From contig JAJYQN010000097.1 in assembly GCA_021794595.1 (NCBI GenBank), positions 1-64,000 of the forward strand: DNA of 64,000 nucleotides. The letters are read 5' to 3'. The position numbers and the translations under genes are program-made. This stretch comes from Pseudomonadota bacterium. GTDB lineage: Bacteria; Pseudomonadota; Gammaproteobacteria; Acidiferrobacterales; Acidiferrobacteraceae. The notes beneath the pieces are model-generated. The model was not told the origin of the DNA, did no database searches, and saw only the letters and a list, made by a program, of their open reading frames with translations. Shown piece after piece: positions 53,531 to 63,586 of this stretch. Numbering within the stretch: position 1 is the stretch's first letter; every line of letters starts with the position of its first letter.

Positions 53531-54169
53531 TCAATGACTGGGCTGCGGGGTCATGCGCAGATAGGGCCTGATCTCGCGGTAGCCTTTAGGAAATTTGGCG
53601 GTCAGCGTGTCCTTGTCTTTTATGGAAGGCGAGATCACGACCTCGTCGCCGTTGTGCCAGTTGGCCGGGGTCGCAACGTTGTACTTGTCGGTTAATTGCA
53701 GCGAATCGATGACCCGAAAGATTTCGCCGAATTCCCGCCCGGTGCTGGCCGGATAGGTCAGAATCGTACGGATCGTCTTTTTGGGGTCGATCATAAAAAC
53801 CGAGCGCACGGTGAGCGTGTTGTTTTGTTTCGGATGTATCATGTCGTACAAGCCTGCCACCTTGCGGTCTTGATCCCCAAGGATCGGGAAATTGACGTGG
53901 GTTTTCTGCGTTTCATTGATATCCTCTATCCAGTCGGTATGGCTCGCCACCGGATCGACGCTGACTGCCAGGACCTTGACGTCGCGTCGGCGAAACTCCT
54001 CGGCCAGCTTGGCGGCGCTTCCGAGCTCGGTCGTGCAAACGGGGGTGTAATCGGCCGGGTGGGAGAAGAGTACGGCCCAATGGTCGCCAATCCATTTATG
54101 AAACTGAATGGGCCCTTCCGTGGAGTCCTGGGTAAAGTCGGGGGCGGTATCGCCAAGATGTAAGGTCAT
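53531..54169 (-). CDS. 1-Cys peroxiredoxin (Prx6 type)
   Basis: A 212-residue peroxidase with the peroxidatic Cys in HPADYTPVCTTELG, the Arg in GREFGEIFR and the long C-terminal Prx6 domain ending GYREIRPYLR. No resolving Cys is seen. Reduces H2O2 or organic peroxides. It stands alone, converging with the upstream membrane protein. Confidence 0.93.
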   Translation of the reverse strand: MTLHLGDTAPDFTQDSTEGPIQFHKWIGDHWAVLFSHPADYTPVCTTELGSAAKLAEEFRRRDVKVLAVSVDPVASHTDWIEDINETQKTHVNFPILGDQDRKVAGLYDMIHPKQNNTLTVRSVFMIDPKKTIRTILTYPASTGREFGEIFRVIDSLQLTDKYNVATPANWHNGDEVVISPSIKDKDTLTAKFPKGYREIRPYLRMTPQPSH

Positions 54170-54255
54170 GGAATAACTCTCCTATGCGAGGGGTATGAAC
54201 GGTCCGCAAGCTTAAGAAATGGCGAGGATTCGCTAAAGAGGCTAAGGGAGGAGTC

Positions 54256-54537
54256 GTGGCGTGTTTTCGGTATCTTGTGTCTGGAACGGTCCAGGGCGTG
54301 GGCTTCCGGGCTTATGTATGGAGAGAGGCGCAGGCATTGGGCCTTCGTGGCTTTGTTCGTAACCGTAGCGATGGAAAAGTAGAGGTTGAGGCCTGCGGCA
54401 CGGGCTCGCAACTACAGGGCCTGGCGACGGTTCTTGCGCGTGGCCCGCGCGAAGCGCGGGTTACGGGTGTGGAAAAATGTGATATCCCAGATCCTGGCGG
54501 GCCGGCGGTTTTTGCTATCCGGCGCGACGTTGATTAA
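54256..54537 (+). CDS. acyP: Acylphosphatase
   Basis: A 93-residue enzyme hydrolysing carboxyl-phosphate bonds. The phosphate loop is SGTVQGVGFRAYVW with catalytic Arg and, later, FVRNRSDGKVEVE with Asn. The start is GTG 6 bases after a GGAGG region. Confidence 0.93.
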   Translation: MACFRYLVSGTVQGVGFRAYVWREAQALGLRGFVRNRSDGKVEVEACGTGSQLQGLATVLARGPREARVTGVEKCDIPDPGGPAVFAIRRDVD

Positions 54538-54678
54538 ACTGAATATGATGGACGTCCCCTACATTGCAAGCACGGATTCGCTTTGGAATTAGGGTTGGAC
54601 TGCATAAATACCGCGTAAATATATCCGGCCTCTGATGTGTCCGTCGACACAAGCCCGCTCTAAACCGAGGAAGCCGAT

Positions 54679-55119
54679 ATGATCGAAAGAAGCGGAAATT
54701 GCCTTTGTGGTGCCGTGCGCTACCGTATTTCAGGCGAACCTGTGTTAACGCGTGTTTGCTGGTGCCGAGATTGTCAGTACCTGGCTGCCAACGGCACCGT
54801 CAATATTTTGGTACCGACGAACGCGCTGGAGATATCAGGTCAGCTCAGCACTTTCATGAGCACGGCAGACAGCGGGAATCAAATGAGCCGCCGATTCTGT
54901 CCACAATGTGGATCGCACCTTTTTTCAAATTCGCCAGCACGCCCGCAATTCACCGTGGTCCGCGTTGGCACCCTGAGCGACCCGTCATCTGTGCAGCCAG
55001 TGGCGAATATCTGGGCTAGCAGCGCGCCGAAGTGGGCGTGCCTTGATTCCACCTTGGAGCACATCGAGCGACAACCTCCGCCCCCGCCGAGCCCGGGATC
55101 CGCACAACCTGACCTATGA
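54679..55119 (+). CDS. GFA (glutathione-dependent formaldehyde-activating enzyme) family protein
   Basis: A 146-residue zinc protein of the GFA/CENP-V fold: CLCGAVRYRISGEP, RVCWCRDCQ and FCPQCGSHLFS hold the Cys ligands. Despite the family name, the substrate is generally unknown. The C-terminal PPPPPSPG tail is unusual. Flanking bases are more AT-rich than neighbours. The attC-like site downstream (55174-55226) and a GTTGGAC sequence upstream (54594-54600) suggest that it arrived as an integron cassette. Confidence 0.82.
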   Translation: MIERSGNCLCGAVRYRISGEPVLTRVCWCRDCQYLAANGTVNILVPTNALEISGQLSTFMSTADSGNQMSRRFCPQCGSHLFSNSPARPQFTVVRVGTLSDPSSVQPVANIWASSAPKWACLDSTLEHIERQPPPPPSPGSAQPDL

Positions 55120-55173
55120 GCATCGGGCTATGGTTCTCTGTTCATACATGTGGTGAGTGAAAGCGTGCTGCCC

Positions 55174-55226
55174 ACCTATCGTTCCCGCAGAGCGCCTTCG
55201 GCGACCTCTGAACTCAAACGTTATAT
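55174..55226 (+). mobile_element. Degenerate attC-like (59-base-element) site
   Basis: Downstream of the GFA gene and on the same strand. Outer boxes ACCTATC (55174-55180, near RYYYAAC) and GTTATAT (55220-55226, near GTTRRRY) each have one mismatch. The central hairpin CAGAGCGCC-TTC-GGCG(AC)CTCTG (55188-55210) has a two-base bulge. The right arm GAACTCAAACGTTATAT resembles the right arm of the aadA1 attC. No integrase gene is in the window. Confidence 0.5.
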
Positions 55227-55363
55227 TGCAGAACGGCGTTGACCACATCTCACGGTACTCACCGAGCGGCTCCGACTCACTATGCGCGGGTATTGTCACC
55301 GCGCGGAGTCTATCCGGGTGAAAGGAAAGCGTTGGATTTGAGCCCACAACGAAGACGTGGGAA

Positions 55364-55936
55364 TTACTGGTGGAACCAGCGGGCATGAAACACGGCGTAG
55401 ACCCGGTCCGGATAGTAAGGGAGGCCGTTACTGCCGTTGTAGGCCGCGAGCGCCGTAAATAGGTCTCCGCGGTGGCGGTTGAGATAGTGACGCAGTATGT
55501 AGCAACCGATGCGCAAATTGGTCCGCATCCGAAAGAGATTGGCCTTCGGTTCACCAAGACGCCTAGTCCAAAAGGGCATGACTTGCATAAGGCCAAGCGC
55601 CCCCATCGGTGACACCGCGTAAGGATCGAAGTCGCTCTCGACTTCGATCACCGCGAGGACGATCCGTGGGCGAAGTCCATCGCGAAGGGCCGCGTAGCGC
55701 ACGTCTTCGAGAAACTGTAGGCGGAAATGTCGCCCGGGGACCAAAGGCGCTAGGCGCTGCGACATATCGGCAAGCCATACCTCGGCGGCAAAGCGGCTCG
55801 TGAATCCGTCGCGATGCACGGGAATATGGCCCCAGGGCGACGCCTGCGCCTCGGCCCGGGTCGTTAAGAACGATAGGCCCAGTACGAGAAAGCTAGCGCC
55901 GCAAACGTTCCGTAAGCTCTGCCACCACCCGTTCAA
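55364..55936 (-). CDS. Lytic transglycosylase SLT-domain protein
   Basis: A 190-residue secreted murein hydrolase with a signal peptide (about 1-30) and a C-terminal SLT domain: catalytic Glu in [25 protein letters not shown] and AALAAYNGS. Its start overlaps the proS end by 44 bases, in the same direction. A different frame here (to 55596) is a shadow. Confidence 0.88.
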   Translation of the reverse strand: MNGWWQSLRNVCGASFLVLGLSFLTTRAEAQASPWGHIPVHRDGFTSRFAAEVWLADMSQRLAPLVPGRHFRLQFLEDVRYAALRDGLRPRIVLAVIEVESDFDPYAVSPMGALGLMQVMPFWTRRLGEPKANLFRMRTNLRIGCYILRHYLNRHRGDLFTALAAYNGSNGLPYYPDRVYAVFHARWFHQ

Positions 55937-57593
55937 GGGGCCAGTCCTCCGATTGGGTTTCGCGGCGCGCCTTGTATTCGACGCCGCCGTTTTTTAAGCC
56001 TCGTTCGCCGACAACAAGACGGTGGGGGATGCCGATCAGGTCCATATCGCCGAACAGGACTCCCGGGCGTTCATCGCGGTTATCGAGGAGTACGTCGATA
56101 CCGGCGGCCCGCAAGTCGTCGTAGAGGCGTGCCGCGACCAAGGCCACCTGCGGTGATTTGTTCTGACCGATCGGGACGATTACTACCGTAAACGGGGCTA
56201 TGGCGGCAGGCCACAGGATGCCGCGCTCGTCGTGGTTTTGCTCGATGGCGGCCGCGACCACGCGGGATACGCCAATTCCATAGCATCCCATGACGAAAGG
56301 CCGGGTCTCACCGGCATCGTTTAGGAAGGTTGCGGCCATTTTGGCGCTGTACTTCGTGCCCAGCTGGAAGATGTGCCCGACCTCAATGCCCCGGCCGCGC
56401 TCCAGTGGCGTTTGGCATTCCGGGCAGGGATCGCCCGCCATGACCTCGCGGACCTCGATGGCCTCCGGTTCCGGAAAATCCCGTCCCCAGTTCGCGCCGG
56501 TCAGATGGGTGTCGGCCCGGTTGGCCCCGCACGCGAAATCGGAGAGGGCGAGGGCCTCGGGATCGGCGTAGGCGGTCATTGTGAGGCCGTGTGGCCCAAG
56601 AAATCCGGGTACGCCGCCCGCCTCTTGGATTTCGGTGGCCGTACACAGAGTCAGCGGGGCGAGCACATGGGGCGCCTTTTCGGCCTTGATCGGGTTTATG
56701 TCGTGATCGCCGCGCACAAAGAGCACGACGGGTCCCGCGTCTCCTCTTACGCATACCGCCTTCACGATTTGGTGTGGCAAAAGGCCGAGCGATTTAGCGA
56801 CCGCGTCGATGGTGCGGGCGTTCGGTGTGGCGACCGATTGCAGGGCGAGAAAAGGCTGTGCGCGGGACTTGGGCGGCGCGCTGCGCGCCAATTCGACGTT
56901 GGCCGCGTAGGCGCATGCGGGGCAGGTGATGATGGCGTCTTCGCCGGTGTCCGCAAGGACATGAAATTCGTGTGAGACCTCTCCGCCTATGCTGCCGGTG
57001 TCGGCGGAGACGGCACGAAAGCGCAGGCCTAAGCGCGTGAAGATCCGCTGATAGGCCTGGTACATCTCGCGATAGGTCTCTTCGAGAGAGGTCTTGTCGG
57101 CATGGAAGGAATAACCGTCTTTCATCAGGAATTCACGCGCCCGCATGACCCCGAAGCGTGGCCGGACCTCGTCGCGGAACTTGGTCTGTATCTGAAAGAA
57201 ATTCATTGGCAATTGGCGGTAACTCCGGATCTCGCGTCGGGCCAAGTCGGTGATTACCTCTTCGTGGGTGGGGCCGAAACAAAACCGTCGATCATGGCGG
57301 TCGGAAAGCCGCAAAAGCTCGGGGCCATAATGTTGCCAGCGTCCCGACTCCTCCCAGAGCTCGGCCGGTTGAACGGCGGGCATCAGGATCTCTTGCGCAC
57401 CCGCCTGTTGCATTTCCCAGCGCACGATCGCCTCGACTTTACGCAGTACGCGTAGCCCCAGGGGGAGCCACGTATAGAGGCCAGACGCGAGCTTTCGGAT
57501 CATGCCGGCGCGCAGCATCAGGCGATGGCTCACGATCTCGGCATCGGCCGGGTTTTCCTTGAGGGTGGCGAGCAGTAGGGCTTGGGTGCGCAT
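55893..57593 (-). CDS. proS: Prolyl-tRNA synthetase
   Basis: Charges tRNA-Pro. 566 residues from the ATG at 57593 ([20 protein letters not shown], the usual bacterial ProRS start); a longer frame to 57842 is not family-like. Class II motifs [21 protein letters not shown] and the GIGVSR motif are present, with the YbaK-like editing insertion domain at about 225-400. Confidence 0.97.
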   Translation of the reverse strand: MRTQALLLATLKENPADAEIVSHRLMLRAGMIRKLASGLYTWLPLGLRVLRKVEAIVRWEMQQAGAQEILMPAVQPAELWEESGRWQHYGPELLRLSDRHDRRFCFGPTHEEVITDLARREIRSYRQLPMNFFQIQTKFRDEVRPRFGVMRAREFLMKDGYSFHADKTSLEETYREMYQAYQRIFTRLGLRFRAVSADTGSIGGEVSHEFHVLADTGEDAIITCPACAYAANVELARSAPPKSRAQPFLALQSVATPNARTIDAVAKSLGLLPHQIVKAVCVRGDAGPVVLFVRGDHDINPIKAEKAPHVLAPLTLCTATEIQEAGGVPGFLGPHGLTMTAYADPEALALSDFACGANRADTHLTGANWGRDFPEPEAIEVREVMAGDPCPECQTPLERGRGIEVGHIFQLGTKYSAKMAATFLNDAGETRPFVMGCYGIGVSRVVAAAIEQNHDERGILWPAAIAPFTVVIVPIGQNKSPQVALVAARLYDDLRAAGIDVLLDNRDERPGVLFGDMDLIGIPHRLVVGERGLKNGGVEYKARRETQSEDWPLERVVAELTERLRR

Positions 57594-57610
57594 GGCTATT
57601 GGTCGAGTCC

Positions 57611-58516
57611 TTAAAGGGGTGGTGTGGGCCACAAGTGCGCCGCGCCGCGGACGCCGGAGCTCGCGCCGTGGTGGGCCGGAACTATAGGGGTTATCAGTTC
57701 GTCTGTGAAGACGGCTCGGGCCAGGGCCTCGCGGCCGATGGTATAAAGGGCAGGGATAGCACTTAAGCCGCCGCCTATGACGATGATGTCGGGATCCACG
57801 ATATTGACGACCGTGGCAAGGGCCCGTCCCCAGAGCGCGCAATAGTCAGAAAGCGTAGCCGCCGCCACCGGATCGGTCCCGATGCGTGCAACAATATCGT
57901 GCGCGGCAAGCCCAGGCGGGCCTCCGCGGCGCACATAGTTGGCGACAAGTCCGGGCCCCGACAAGAGGGTCTCCACACAGCCGCGGCGCCCGCAGTAGCA
58001 GGGTGGTCCGTTTTCGACGAGTCCATTATGGCCCCATTCGCCGGCGATGTGCTGGCGCCCTGGCCACAGCGCGCCATCGAGCACCAGGCCACCGCCTACC
58101 CCGGTGCCGAGTATGACGGCAAAGACACAACGGTGCCCTTGACCTGCACCATCGCGGGCCTCGCTCAAGGCCAAACAGTTGGCGTCGTTTTCCAGTCGAA
58201 TCGGACGCTGTAGGCGCGCCGCGAGATCTTGGGAGAGCGGTTTCCCGTTCAAACAGGTGGTGTTTGAGTTCTTAATGGCCAAGGTGCGATGGGAAAGCGC
58301 CCCCGGGGCGCCCACGCCAACCGAGCACGCTGTGCCGGCGAATATCTCGAGCTCGGTGACGATCGCGACCACTGCCCCTAGGATGGCCTCATATCCGCCA
58401 GCGACCGGCGTCGCGACGCGTGTGCGTCTCTTCTCGGTGCCGGTGGCATCCAAGAGAATGCCCTCGATCTTGGTCCCGCCGAGATCGATCCCTATGCGCA
58501 CGCGGGCCCCAGCCAC
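57611..58516 (-). CDS. ROK family sugar kinase
   Basis: A 301-residue ROK kinase with [31 protein letters not shown] (catalytic Asp), the zinc site GEWGHNG ... [15 protein letters not shown] and GGGLSA. Likely phosphorylates a hexose (fructose/mannose or N-acetylglucosamine); which is not clear. Start: GTG 58516 or GTG 58501; the second gives the cleaner MRIGIDLGG start. Overlaps the amidotransferase end, so coupled. Confidence 0.87.
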   Translation of the reverse strand: MAGARVRIGIDLGGTKIEGILLDATGTEKRRTRVATPVAGGYEAILGAVVAIVTELEIFAGTACSVGVGAPGALSHRTLAIKNSNTTCLNGKPLSQDLAARLQRPIRLENDANCLALSEARDGAGQGHRCVFAVILGTGVGGGLVLDGALWPGRQHIAGEWGHNGLVENGPPCYCGRRGCVETLLSGPGLVANYVRRGGPPGLAAHDIVARIGTDPVAAATLSDYCALWGRALATVVNIVDPDIIVIGGGLSAIPALYTIGREALARAVFTDELITPIVPAHHGASSGVRGAAHLWPTPPL

Positions 58517-59196
58517 TCCCCATAGAAGATGTCCGCCACCCGGTGCAAGGCCTCAAGGCGCTCGTGTAGGCGCTCATGGATGGTGGGGGTGGTCTGGATC
58601 GAGGGTGAGGCGACCAGCGCTTGGCCCTCGGGGCTACGGGTCCATTTGTCGATCATAGTCGAGGTCATCTCGATGTGGCACTGCAGGGCCAGGGTGCGAC
58701 CTATGGCAAACCCTTGATGTTGGCAGAAGGGGCCCGTGAGGAGGTGGGTGGCCCCCTTAGGGATGGTGAAGGTCTCGCCGTGCCAATGAAAGACCTCGAA
58801 GGCGGGCGGCAGTTGCCGTAGCCATCGCTGGCCGCTATCGCTAGCGATCCCATGCACCATGCCCCAGCCGATCTCCGGTACCGGGTTACGCATGACCTGG
58901 CCGCCCAAGGCCTTACTGATCAGTTGGCCGCCGAGGCAATGCCCCAAGATGGGTAATCCGGCGTCCTGGGCCTCCCGTATGAGGCGCAAGGCCTGCGGGA
59001 TCCAGGGGAGGTCGTCGTTGGCGCTCATAGGACCGCCCATAAAGACCAGGGCGCGGTAGGGCGCGGTCGAGGCCGGTAAGGATGCGCCCTGATCGATACA
59101 GACGGTGGTAAAGGGGACTCCGTGGCGACCGAGAAACTCGGCTAGATAGCCTGCGCCCTCGCCGGGCGCGTGGCGGAAGATTGCGATTGGTTTCAT
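58492..59196 (-). CDS. Type 1 glutamine amidotransferase (GuaA-like, stand-alone)
   Basis: A 234-residue class I amidotransferase domain with nucleophile GHCLGGQLIS (Cys) and QCHIEMT (His, Glu). It lacks a synthetase partner domain, so resembles stand-alone GMP-synthase-like amidotransferases of unknown substrate. Followed by the ROK kinase with overlap. Confidence 0.87.
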   Translation of the reverse strand: MKPIAIFRHAPGEGAGYLAEFLGRHGVPFTTVCIDQGASLPASTAPYRALVFMGGPMSANDDLPWIPQALRLIREAQDAGLPILGHCLGGQLISKALGGQVMRNPVPEIGWGMVHGIASDSGQRWLRQLPPAFEVFHWHGETFTIPKGATHLLTGPFCQHQGFAIGRTLALQCHIEMTSTMIDKWTRSPEGQALVASPSIQTTPTIHERLHERLEALHRVADIFYGEWLGPACA

Positions 59197-59340
59197 ACTC
59201 GTGTCCGTTAAATCCCACCTCAGGGCTAAGTGTGATGCCTGGTGCTAGTTTAGCCTGTTTTGTGTCAGCGAACAGCACGCTAGGCGCGGCGGGCCGGCTT
59301 CTTGTCGGCTTTCAGTATAGCGGGTCTTGGCGCGGGCCCG

Positions 59341-60858
59341 CTAATCGGCAGCGATCATAGGCTTGTTTTGGCCGCCTAAACGGCCGCCGCGTACAAACAA
59401 GGTGAGAGGGAGCATGACTACGAAGCTTGCGGTAATAAACACGAAGGCGGCGTCGAACGCGACCATTTGTGATTGCCGCGCAAGGGTCGCTGCGAGCACC
59501 GCCGAGCCGAGCGGGGACCGCGGGGTGAGATGGAGCGGGGCTAAGTAGGCACTGACCGAGGTGCCGAATTGCGTGATGTGTCCGCCTATGAGGTTCCACG
59601 CCATTTGTCCGTGACGGATAAACACGGTTGTGACCAGCGAGATCCCGATGGACGACCCTATGGTGCGCATGAGGCTAAAAAGTCCGGCGGCCTCGGCGGC
59701 CGCTTCTTGCGGAAGCGTGGCAAACGCCACCGTCGATAAAGGCACGTAAATCATGCCGAGCCCCGCGCCCTGAATGAGTACGGGCCAAATGATGTCCCAT
59801 TCGCTGATTGAGAGGTTGTAGCCGGTCATGGCCCAAGTGCCGAGACAACTTAAGATAATACCGATCGTAATCAAGATGCGCGGGCTTATGCGGGTAATCA
59901 GTTTGCCGACCACGATCATGCTGATGGCACTGATCACGCCCCGTGGGGCCATGGCAAGCCCGGTCGTGAGAGTCGGGTAATGCAGCAGATCCTCGAGGAG
60001 CAAGGGTTGCATCACCATGGACCCGTACATCCCGAGGCCAAAGACGGCCAGCAAAAGGCTCGCTATCGTGAAGTTGCGGTCCAGAAATATGCGCAGGTTA
60101 AAGAGCCGGGCCCCGGTGCGCCCAATACTATGGACGAGGAACGCCACAAGGCCGCCGATGGCGACGACACCCGCGAGCTGAATACGCGTCGAGCCGAGCC
60201 AACCGTATTCGTTGCCGCGGTCCAACAGAAACTGAGTGGCGGCAATGCTGAGAGACAGGTATAGCAAGCCCGCCCAGTCCATCTTGCGATCCCGGCGGTC
60301 GGTATCTGGGACGCTTGCAAGCGTCAGGACGTAAGACAAGATCCCCACCGGAAGATTGATGAAAAATGTCCAGCGCCAACTCAGGATTTCGGTGAGATAG
60401 CCGCCCAGGGTGGGGCCAAGAATGGGCCCTAGCATGACGCCTATCCCCCAAATGGCCATGGCCCGGCCACGTTCTTCCGGGGGATAAACCGCGACCATGA
60501 TGGCCTGCGATAAGGGGACGAGGGCTGCGCCAAAGACGCCCTGAAGCAGGCGAAAGAGCACGATCTGATCGAGCGAGGTAGAGAGGCCGCAGAGTCCTGA
60601 AAACAATACGAAGCCAAAGATGCTGATGAGCAGGTAACGCCGGCGTCCGAGGCGATCCGAGAAAAAGCCGGTGAGCGGCATGAAGATCGCCGAGGCGACA
60701 AGATAACTCGTCAGCACCCAGGTGATTTGATCGGGGGTGGCCTCGAGCTGCCCTTCCATGTGCGGCAGCGCCACATTGACGATGGTCGTGTCCAGCACCT
60801 GCATGATGGTGGTGGACATGACAGCTATGGTGATGAGGAGGCGCTGTCTTGGAGTCAC
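59341..60858 (-). CDS. DHA2-family drug efflux MFS transporter (EmrB-like)
   Basis: A 505-residue inner-membrane transporter with 14 hydrophobic segments. Signatures: LDTTIVNVALPHM, GFFSDRLGRRRYLL and GPILGPTLGGYL. It acts with an EmrA-type periplasmic adaptor (61323) to export hydrophobic compounds. Its ATG overlaps the universal stress gene stop (4 bases), so all four genes marR-emrA-usp-emrB form one leftward operon. Confidence 0.92.
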   Translation of the reverse strand: MTPRQRLLITIAVMSTTIMQVLDTTIVNVALPHMEGQLEATPDQITWVLTSYLVASAIFMPLTGFFSDRLGRRRYLLISIFGFVLFSGLCGLSTSLDQIVLFRLLQGVFGAALVPLSQAIMVAVYPPEERGRAMAIWGIGVMLGPILGPTLGGYLTEILSWRWTFFINLPVGILSYVLTLASVPDTDRRDRKMDWAGLLYLSLSIAATQFLLDRGNEYGWLGSTRIQLAGVVAIGGLVAFLVHSIGRTGARLFNLRIFLDRNFTIASLLLAVFGLGMYGSMVMQPLLLEDLLHYPTLTTGLAMAPRGVISAISMIVVGKLITRISPRILITIGIILSCLGTWAMTGYNLSISEWDIIWPVLIQGAGLGMIYVPLSTVAFATLPQEAAAEAAGLFSLMRTIGSSIGISLVTTVFIRHGQMAWNLIGGHITQFGTSVSAYLAPLHLTPRSPLGSAVLAATLARQSQMVAFDAAFVFITASFVVMLPLTLFVRGGRLGGQNKPMIAAD

Positions 60859-61307
60859 AGACTGTCTTGGTTCGGGTTTTCAATGGAGATAAGGATGCTG
60901 CATTCCGAGAGGTCGAGCAGCGTGACTCCGACCGACCCGTGCCACCATCTGGCAAAGGACGACCGGGTCTTATGGCCAAGGACGATCAAGTCGACATGTA
61001 GGTCGCGGGCGGCGCGCGCGATCTCGTCGGTCGGTTCGCCTACGGCGATGTGCCCTTCGGTCTTGACGCCGCGTTCGATGAGCCTCGTAACCCCCTCATG
61101 GAGGATATCTTCGACATGCCGTCTTTGCGCAAAGAATGGCGCCTCGGTCGACATCGATTCGCCGACCACCGAGGCCGCGCTGGTGCGGACGACAGCGAGG
61201 AGGTGTACGTAGGCGCCGCAAGCGGCTGCCAGTTCGGCTCCTTGGGCGAGGGCTGTGCGCCCCGCGCGGGTGCCGTCGTAGCATAAGAGCATAGTGCGAA
61301 ATACCAT
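60855..61307 (-). CDS. Universal stress protein (UspA family) inside the efflux operon
   Basis: A 150-residue Usp fold protein: MLLCYDGTRAGRTALAQG start and VLGHKTRSSFARWWHGSVG nucleotide loop (the first G of the usual G-2x-G is followed by Arg instead of Gly). It sits between emrA and emrB in a tight operon. It may link efflux to energy or stress status. Confidence 0.87.
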   Translation of the reverse strand: MVFRTMLLCYDGTRAGRTALAQGAELAAACGAYVHLLAVVRTSAASVVGESMSTEAPFFAQRRHVEDILHEGVTRLIERGVKTEGHIAVGEPTDEIARAARDLHVDLIVLGHKTRSSFARWWHGSVGVTLLDLSECSILISIENPNQDSL

Positions 61308-61322
61308 GGCGGCTCCTACGGT

Positions 61323-62204
61323 CTATTTCCCTTTTCGGAAGAAGACAGTGGCGCTAGCGCTTGTGCCGATACGGAGCGGCCAACGCTTGCTGGGGTTCAA
61401 GATTAGTATCCGCACTGGGACGCGTTGCGTCACTTTGACCCAGTTCCCCGTGGCGTTTTCAGGTGGGAGGAGGGAAAACGCCGTCCCGCTGCCCCCGCTT
61501 ATACCCACCACTTTACCCCGGAAAAGATGGCCCGGATACATGTCGACATGGACATGGGCGCGGTCGCCGATCTGGATAGGGGCGAGCGCGGTCTCCTTGA
61601 AGTTCGCGGTGACCCAGTAGGCCTTGCTGGCGATCAAGGCGAACACCGGGTTACCGGCCTCGACATAGGCTCCCGGCTGCAATTTCATGTTACTGAGGTA
61701 GCCCGCCGTGGGTGCGCGCACAAGGCAGTGCGCCAAGTTGAGTTTGGCCTGGGCGAGGGAAGCTTGGGCCGCCGCCAGCGCCGCAGCGTCCGCCCGGACC
61801 TGGGTGAGGCTGTTGTCGGAGGCCTGGGGAGACAAGAATTGATGAGCGGCCATGCGATGGGTGCGGCGGTTGATCATTTCGGCGTTGGTCAACACGGCCT
61901 GGCGTTGGGCGACTGTGGCCTGCGCCAAGCGGACCGCGATGTCGTAGGCGTGGTGGCCGATTTCAAAGAGCCGACTATGGGCGCGCACCGGCCTATTGTT
62001 ATGGACATACACACGAGCCACTCGCCCGGAAACGAGGGGGGTTATGGCGATGACGTGGGCCCCCACATAGGCATCATCCGTGCTCACATAGCGTTGCAGA
62101 TGACGCCAATAGACGTAGGCCCCATACAGGGCGAGGATGAGCAAGAACGCCAGCAGGGCGCGTTGTCGGAATAGGGTTTGTCCAAGACGGGAAAGTCGGG
62201 TCAT
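61323..62204 (-). CDS. EmrA-like membrane fusion (HlyD) protein
   Basis: A 293-residue periplasmic adaptor with one N-terminal membrane helix (LLAFLLILALYGAYVYW), the lipoyl-like half motif ITPLVSGRVARVYVHNN, a helical hairpin and the beta-barrel TANFKETALAPIQIGDRA. It would bridge the DHA2 transporter to an outer-membrane channel, which is not in the window. Start 33 bases after marR. Confidence 0.92.
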   Translation of the reverse strand: MTRLSRLGQTLFRQRALLAFLLILALYGAYVYWRHLQRYVSTDDAYVGAHVIAITPLVSGRVARVYVHNNRPVRAHSRLFEIGHHAYDIAVRLAQATVAQRQAVLTNAEMINRRTHRMAAHQFLSPQASDNSLTQVRADAAALAAAQASLAQAKLNLAHCLVRAPTAGYLSNMKLQPGAYVEAGNPVFALIASKAYWVTANFKETALAPIQIGDRAHVHVDMYPGHLFRGKVVGISGGSGTAFSLLPPENATGNWVKVTQRVPVRILILNPSKRWPLRIGTSASATVFFRKGK

Positions 62205-62237
62205 AACAGGCTCGCTCGTGGGGTTGGCGTGAGGTTC

Positions 62238-62666
62238 TTAGAGGGAAAGAAGCCGGTCCCGTACCCTTTTCAGGACGGTCGTGCTGCAGGCGATCTCCTC
62301 CGGCGTCAGGTCGCGCAAGAGATCCTGACTCAACTTCTCGGCCATCTCGGTAATGGGTTTCATGAGAGCCTCGCCATCTTTACATAGATGGACTGTCTTG
62401 CTGCGGCGGTCATGCACCGATTCGCGCCGTTCGACGAGATTGTCGGCGGCCAGGCGATCGAGGAGCCCTACCACGGTCGGCGCCTCCACGCCGAGCCGCG
62501 AGGCCAGCTCTGCCTGGGTGCAGTTGTCGTTGCAGGAAATGTGGACAAGCGCCCGCCACTTCGCCTGACTAAGACCCAAGGGCCGTAGACGGCGGTCGAG
62601 TTCAGTGCGCCATAGTCGGGCTGTTTCGTGTAAAACGCCGCCGAATGACTCCTGAGGAAGCCCCAT
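62238..62666 (-). CDS. MarR family transcriptional regulator
   Basis: A 142-residue winged-helix repressor: LSQAKWRALVHIS, CTQAELASRLGVEAPTVVGLLDRLAADNLVERRES wing. First gene of the marR-emrA-usp-emrB operon, so probably autorepresses it and responds to a lipophilic ligand. AAAGGAG site 7 bases before the ATG. An inverted-repeat operator lies just upstream. Confidence 0.9.
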   Translation of the reverse strand: MGLPQESFGGVLHETARLWRTELDRRLRPLGLSQAKWRALVHISCNDNCTQAELASRLGVEAPTVVGLLDRLAADNLVERRESVHDRRSKTVHLCKDGEALMKPITEMAEKLSQDLLRDLTPEEIACSTTVLKRVRDRLLSL

Positions 62667-62684
62667 AATTCGCTCCTTTCGAAC

Positions 62685-62703
62685 CTAACTATTAGCAGGC
62701 TAA
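62685..62703. promoter_or_regulatory. Probable MarR operator
   Basis: Two overlapping inverted repeats: CTAA-CTA-TTAG (62685-62695) and TTAGC-AG-GCTAA (62692-62703), 20-37 bases upstream of the marR ATG. The spacing fits a MarR-type dimer site covering the promoter. Confidence 0.55.
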
Positions 62704-62736
62704 CAGGTTGGGGCGACGGGGCGCAAGGATTCTGTT

Positions 62737-63552
62737 TTAGGAGGAGGTTTTGTCTTTGGTAATGAGGGCGTAGGCCGAGTGATTGTGGATCGATTCGAAG
62801 TTCTCGGACTCCACGGTGTAAGTGTCGATACGCGCGTCTTCGTTCAAGAGCCCCGCCACCTCGCGCACCATGTCTTCGACAAAGCGCGGGTTGTCGTAGG
62901 CCCGCTCAGTGACGTATTTTTCGTCCGGACGCTTCAAGAGCCCGTAAAGTTCACAACTTGCCTGTTTTTCGACCAGATCGATCAGGTCTTCAACCCACAC
63001 GAACTGGTTGGTTCGCACGCTCACCGTCACATGCGAGCGTTGGTTGTGTGCGCCCCGGTCGGAGATCTCCTTGGAGCAGGGGCATAGGCTCGTGACCGGG
63101 ACCACCACTCGGGTCGTGGTACGGCTTTCGCCATCGCGGATCTCGCCCAAAAAGCTCACCTGATAATCCATGAGGCTGCGCACGCCTGAGATCGGCGCGG
63201 TTTTCATGACAAAATACGGGAAGGACATGTCGATGTGCCCGACATCGGCCTCGAGGCGTTTCGCCATGCTGGCCAACATGTCTTGGAACGACTCGACCGA
63301 GATCTCGGTCTCGTATTGGTTCAGGATTTCGACGAACCGCGACATGTGGGTCCCCTTGAAGTTATGGGGTAGCTCTACGTACATATTGAAGAGAGCAACG
63401 GTGTGCTGTTCGCCTTGGCTGCGGTCTTTGACGCGCACTGGGTGGCGGATATCCTTGATTCCGACCTTGTCGATGGCGATACGACGCGAGTCCGGGCTGT
63501 TTTGCACATCAGCAATACAGTCGGTTCGTGCCCGAGTGGGGGTCCCGATCAT
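62737..63552 (-). CDS. folE2: GTP cyclohydrolase FolE2 (type IB)
   Basis: First step of folate synthesis. The 271-residue protein has the [13 protein letters not shown] start, the metal Cys in [20 protein letters not shown] and conserved [16 protein letters not shown]. Type IB enzymes can use Mn or Fe and replace zinc FolE when zinc is scarce. Between the marR operon and dxs, both leftward. Confidence 0.95.
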   Translation of the reverse strand: MIGTPTRARTDCIADVQNSPDSRRIAIDKVGIKDIRHPVRVKDRSQGEQHTVALFNMYVELPHNFKGTHMSRFVEILNQYETEISVESFQDMLASMAKRLEADVGHIDMSFPYFVMKTAPISGVRSLMDYQVSFLGEIRDGESRTTTRVVVPVTSLCPCSKEISDRGAHNQRSHVTVSVRTNQFVWVEDLIDLVEKQASCELYGLLKRPDEKYVTERAYDNPRFVEDMVREVAGLLNEDARIDTYTVESENFESIHNHSAYALITKDKTSS

Positions 63553-63586
63553 AGGTAAGCCTTAATCCTGAGCAATTTGGTCAATT

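Noticed and set aside
55114-55596. 160-codon minus-strand open frame between the GFA and transglycosylase genes
   Set aside because: It overlaps the well-supported SLT-domain gene in another frame and crosses the attC-like hairpin.
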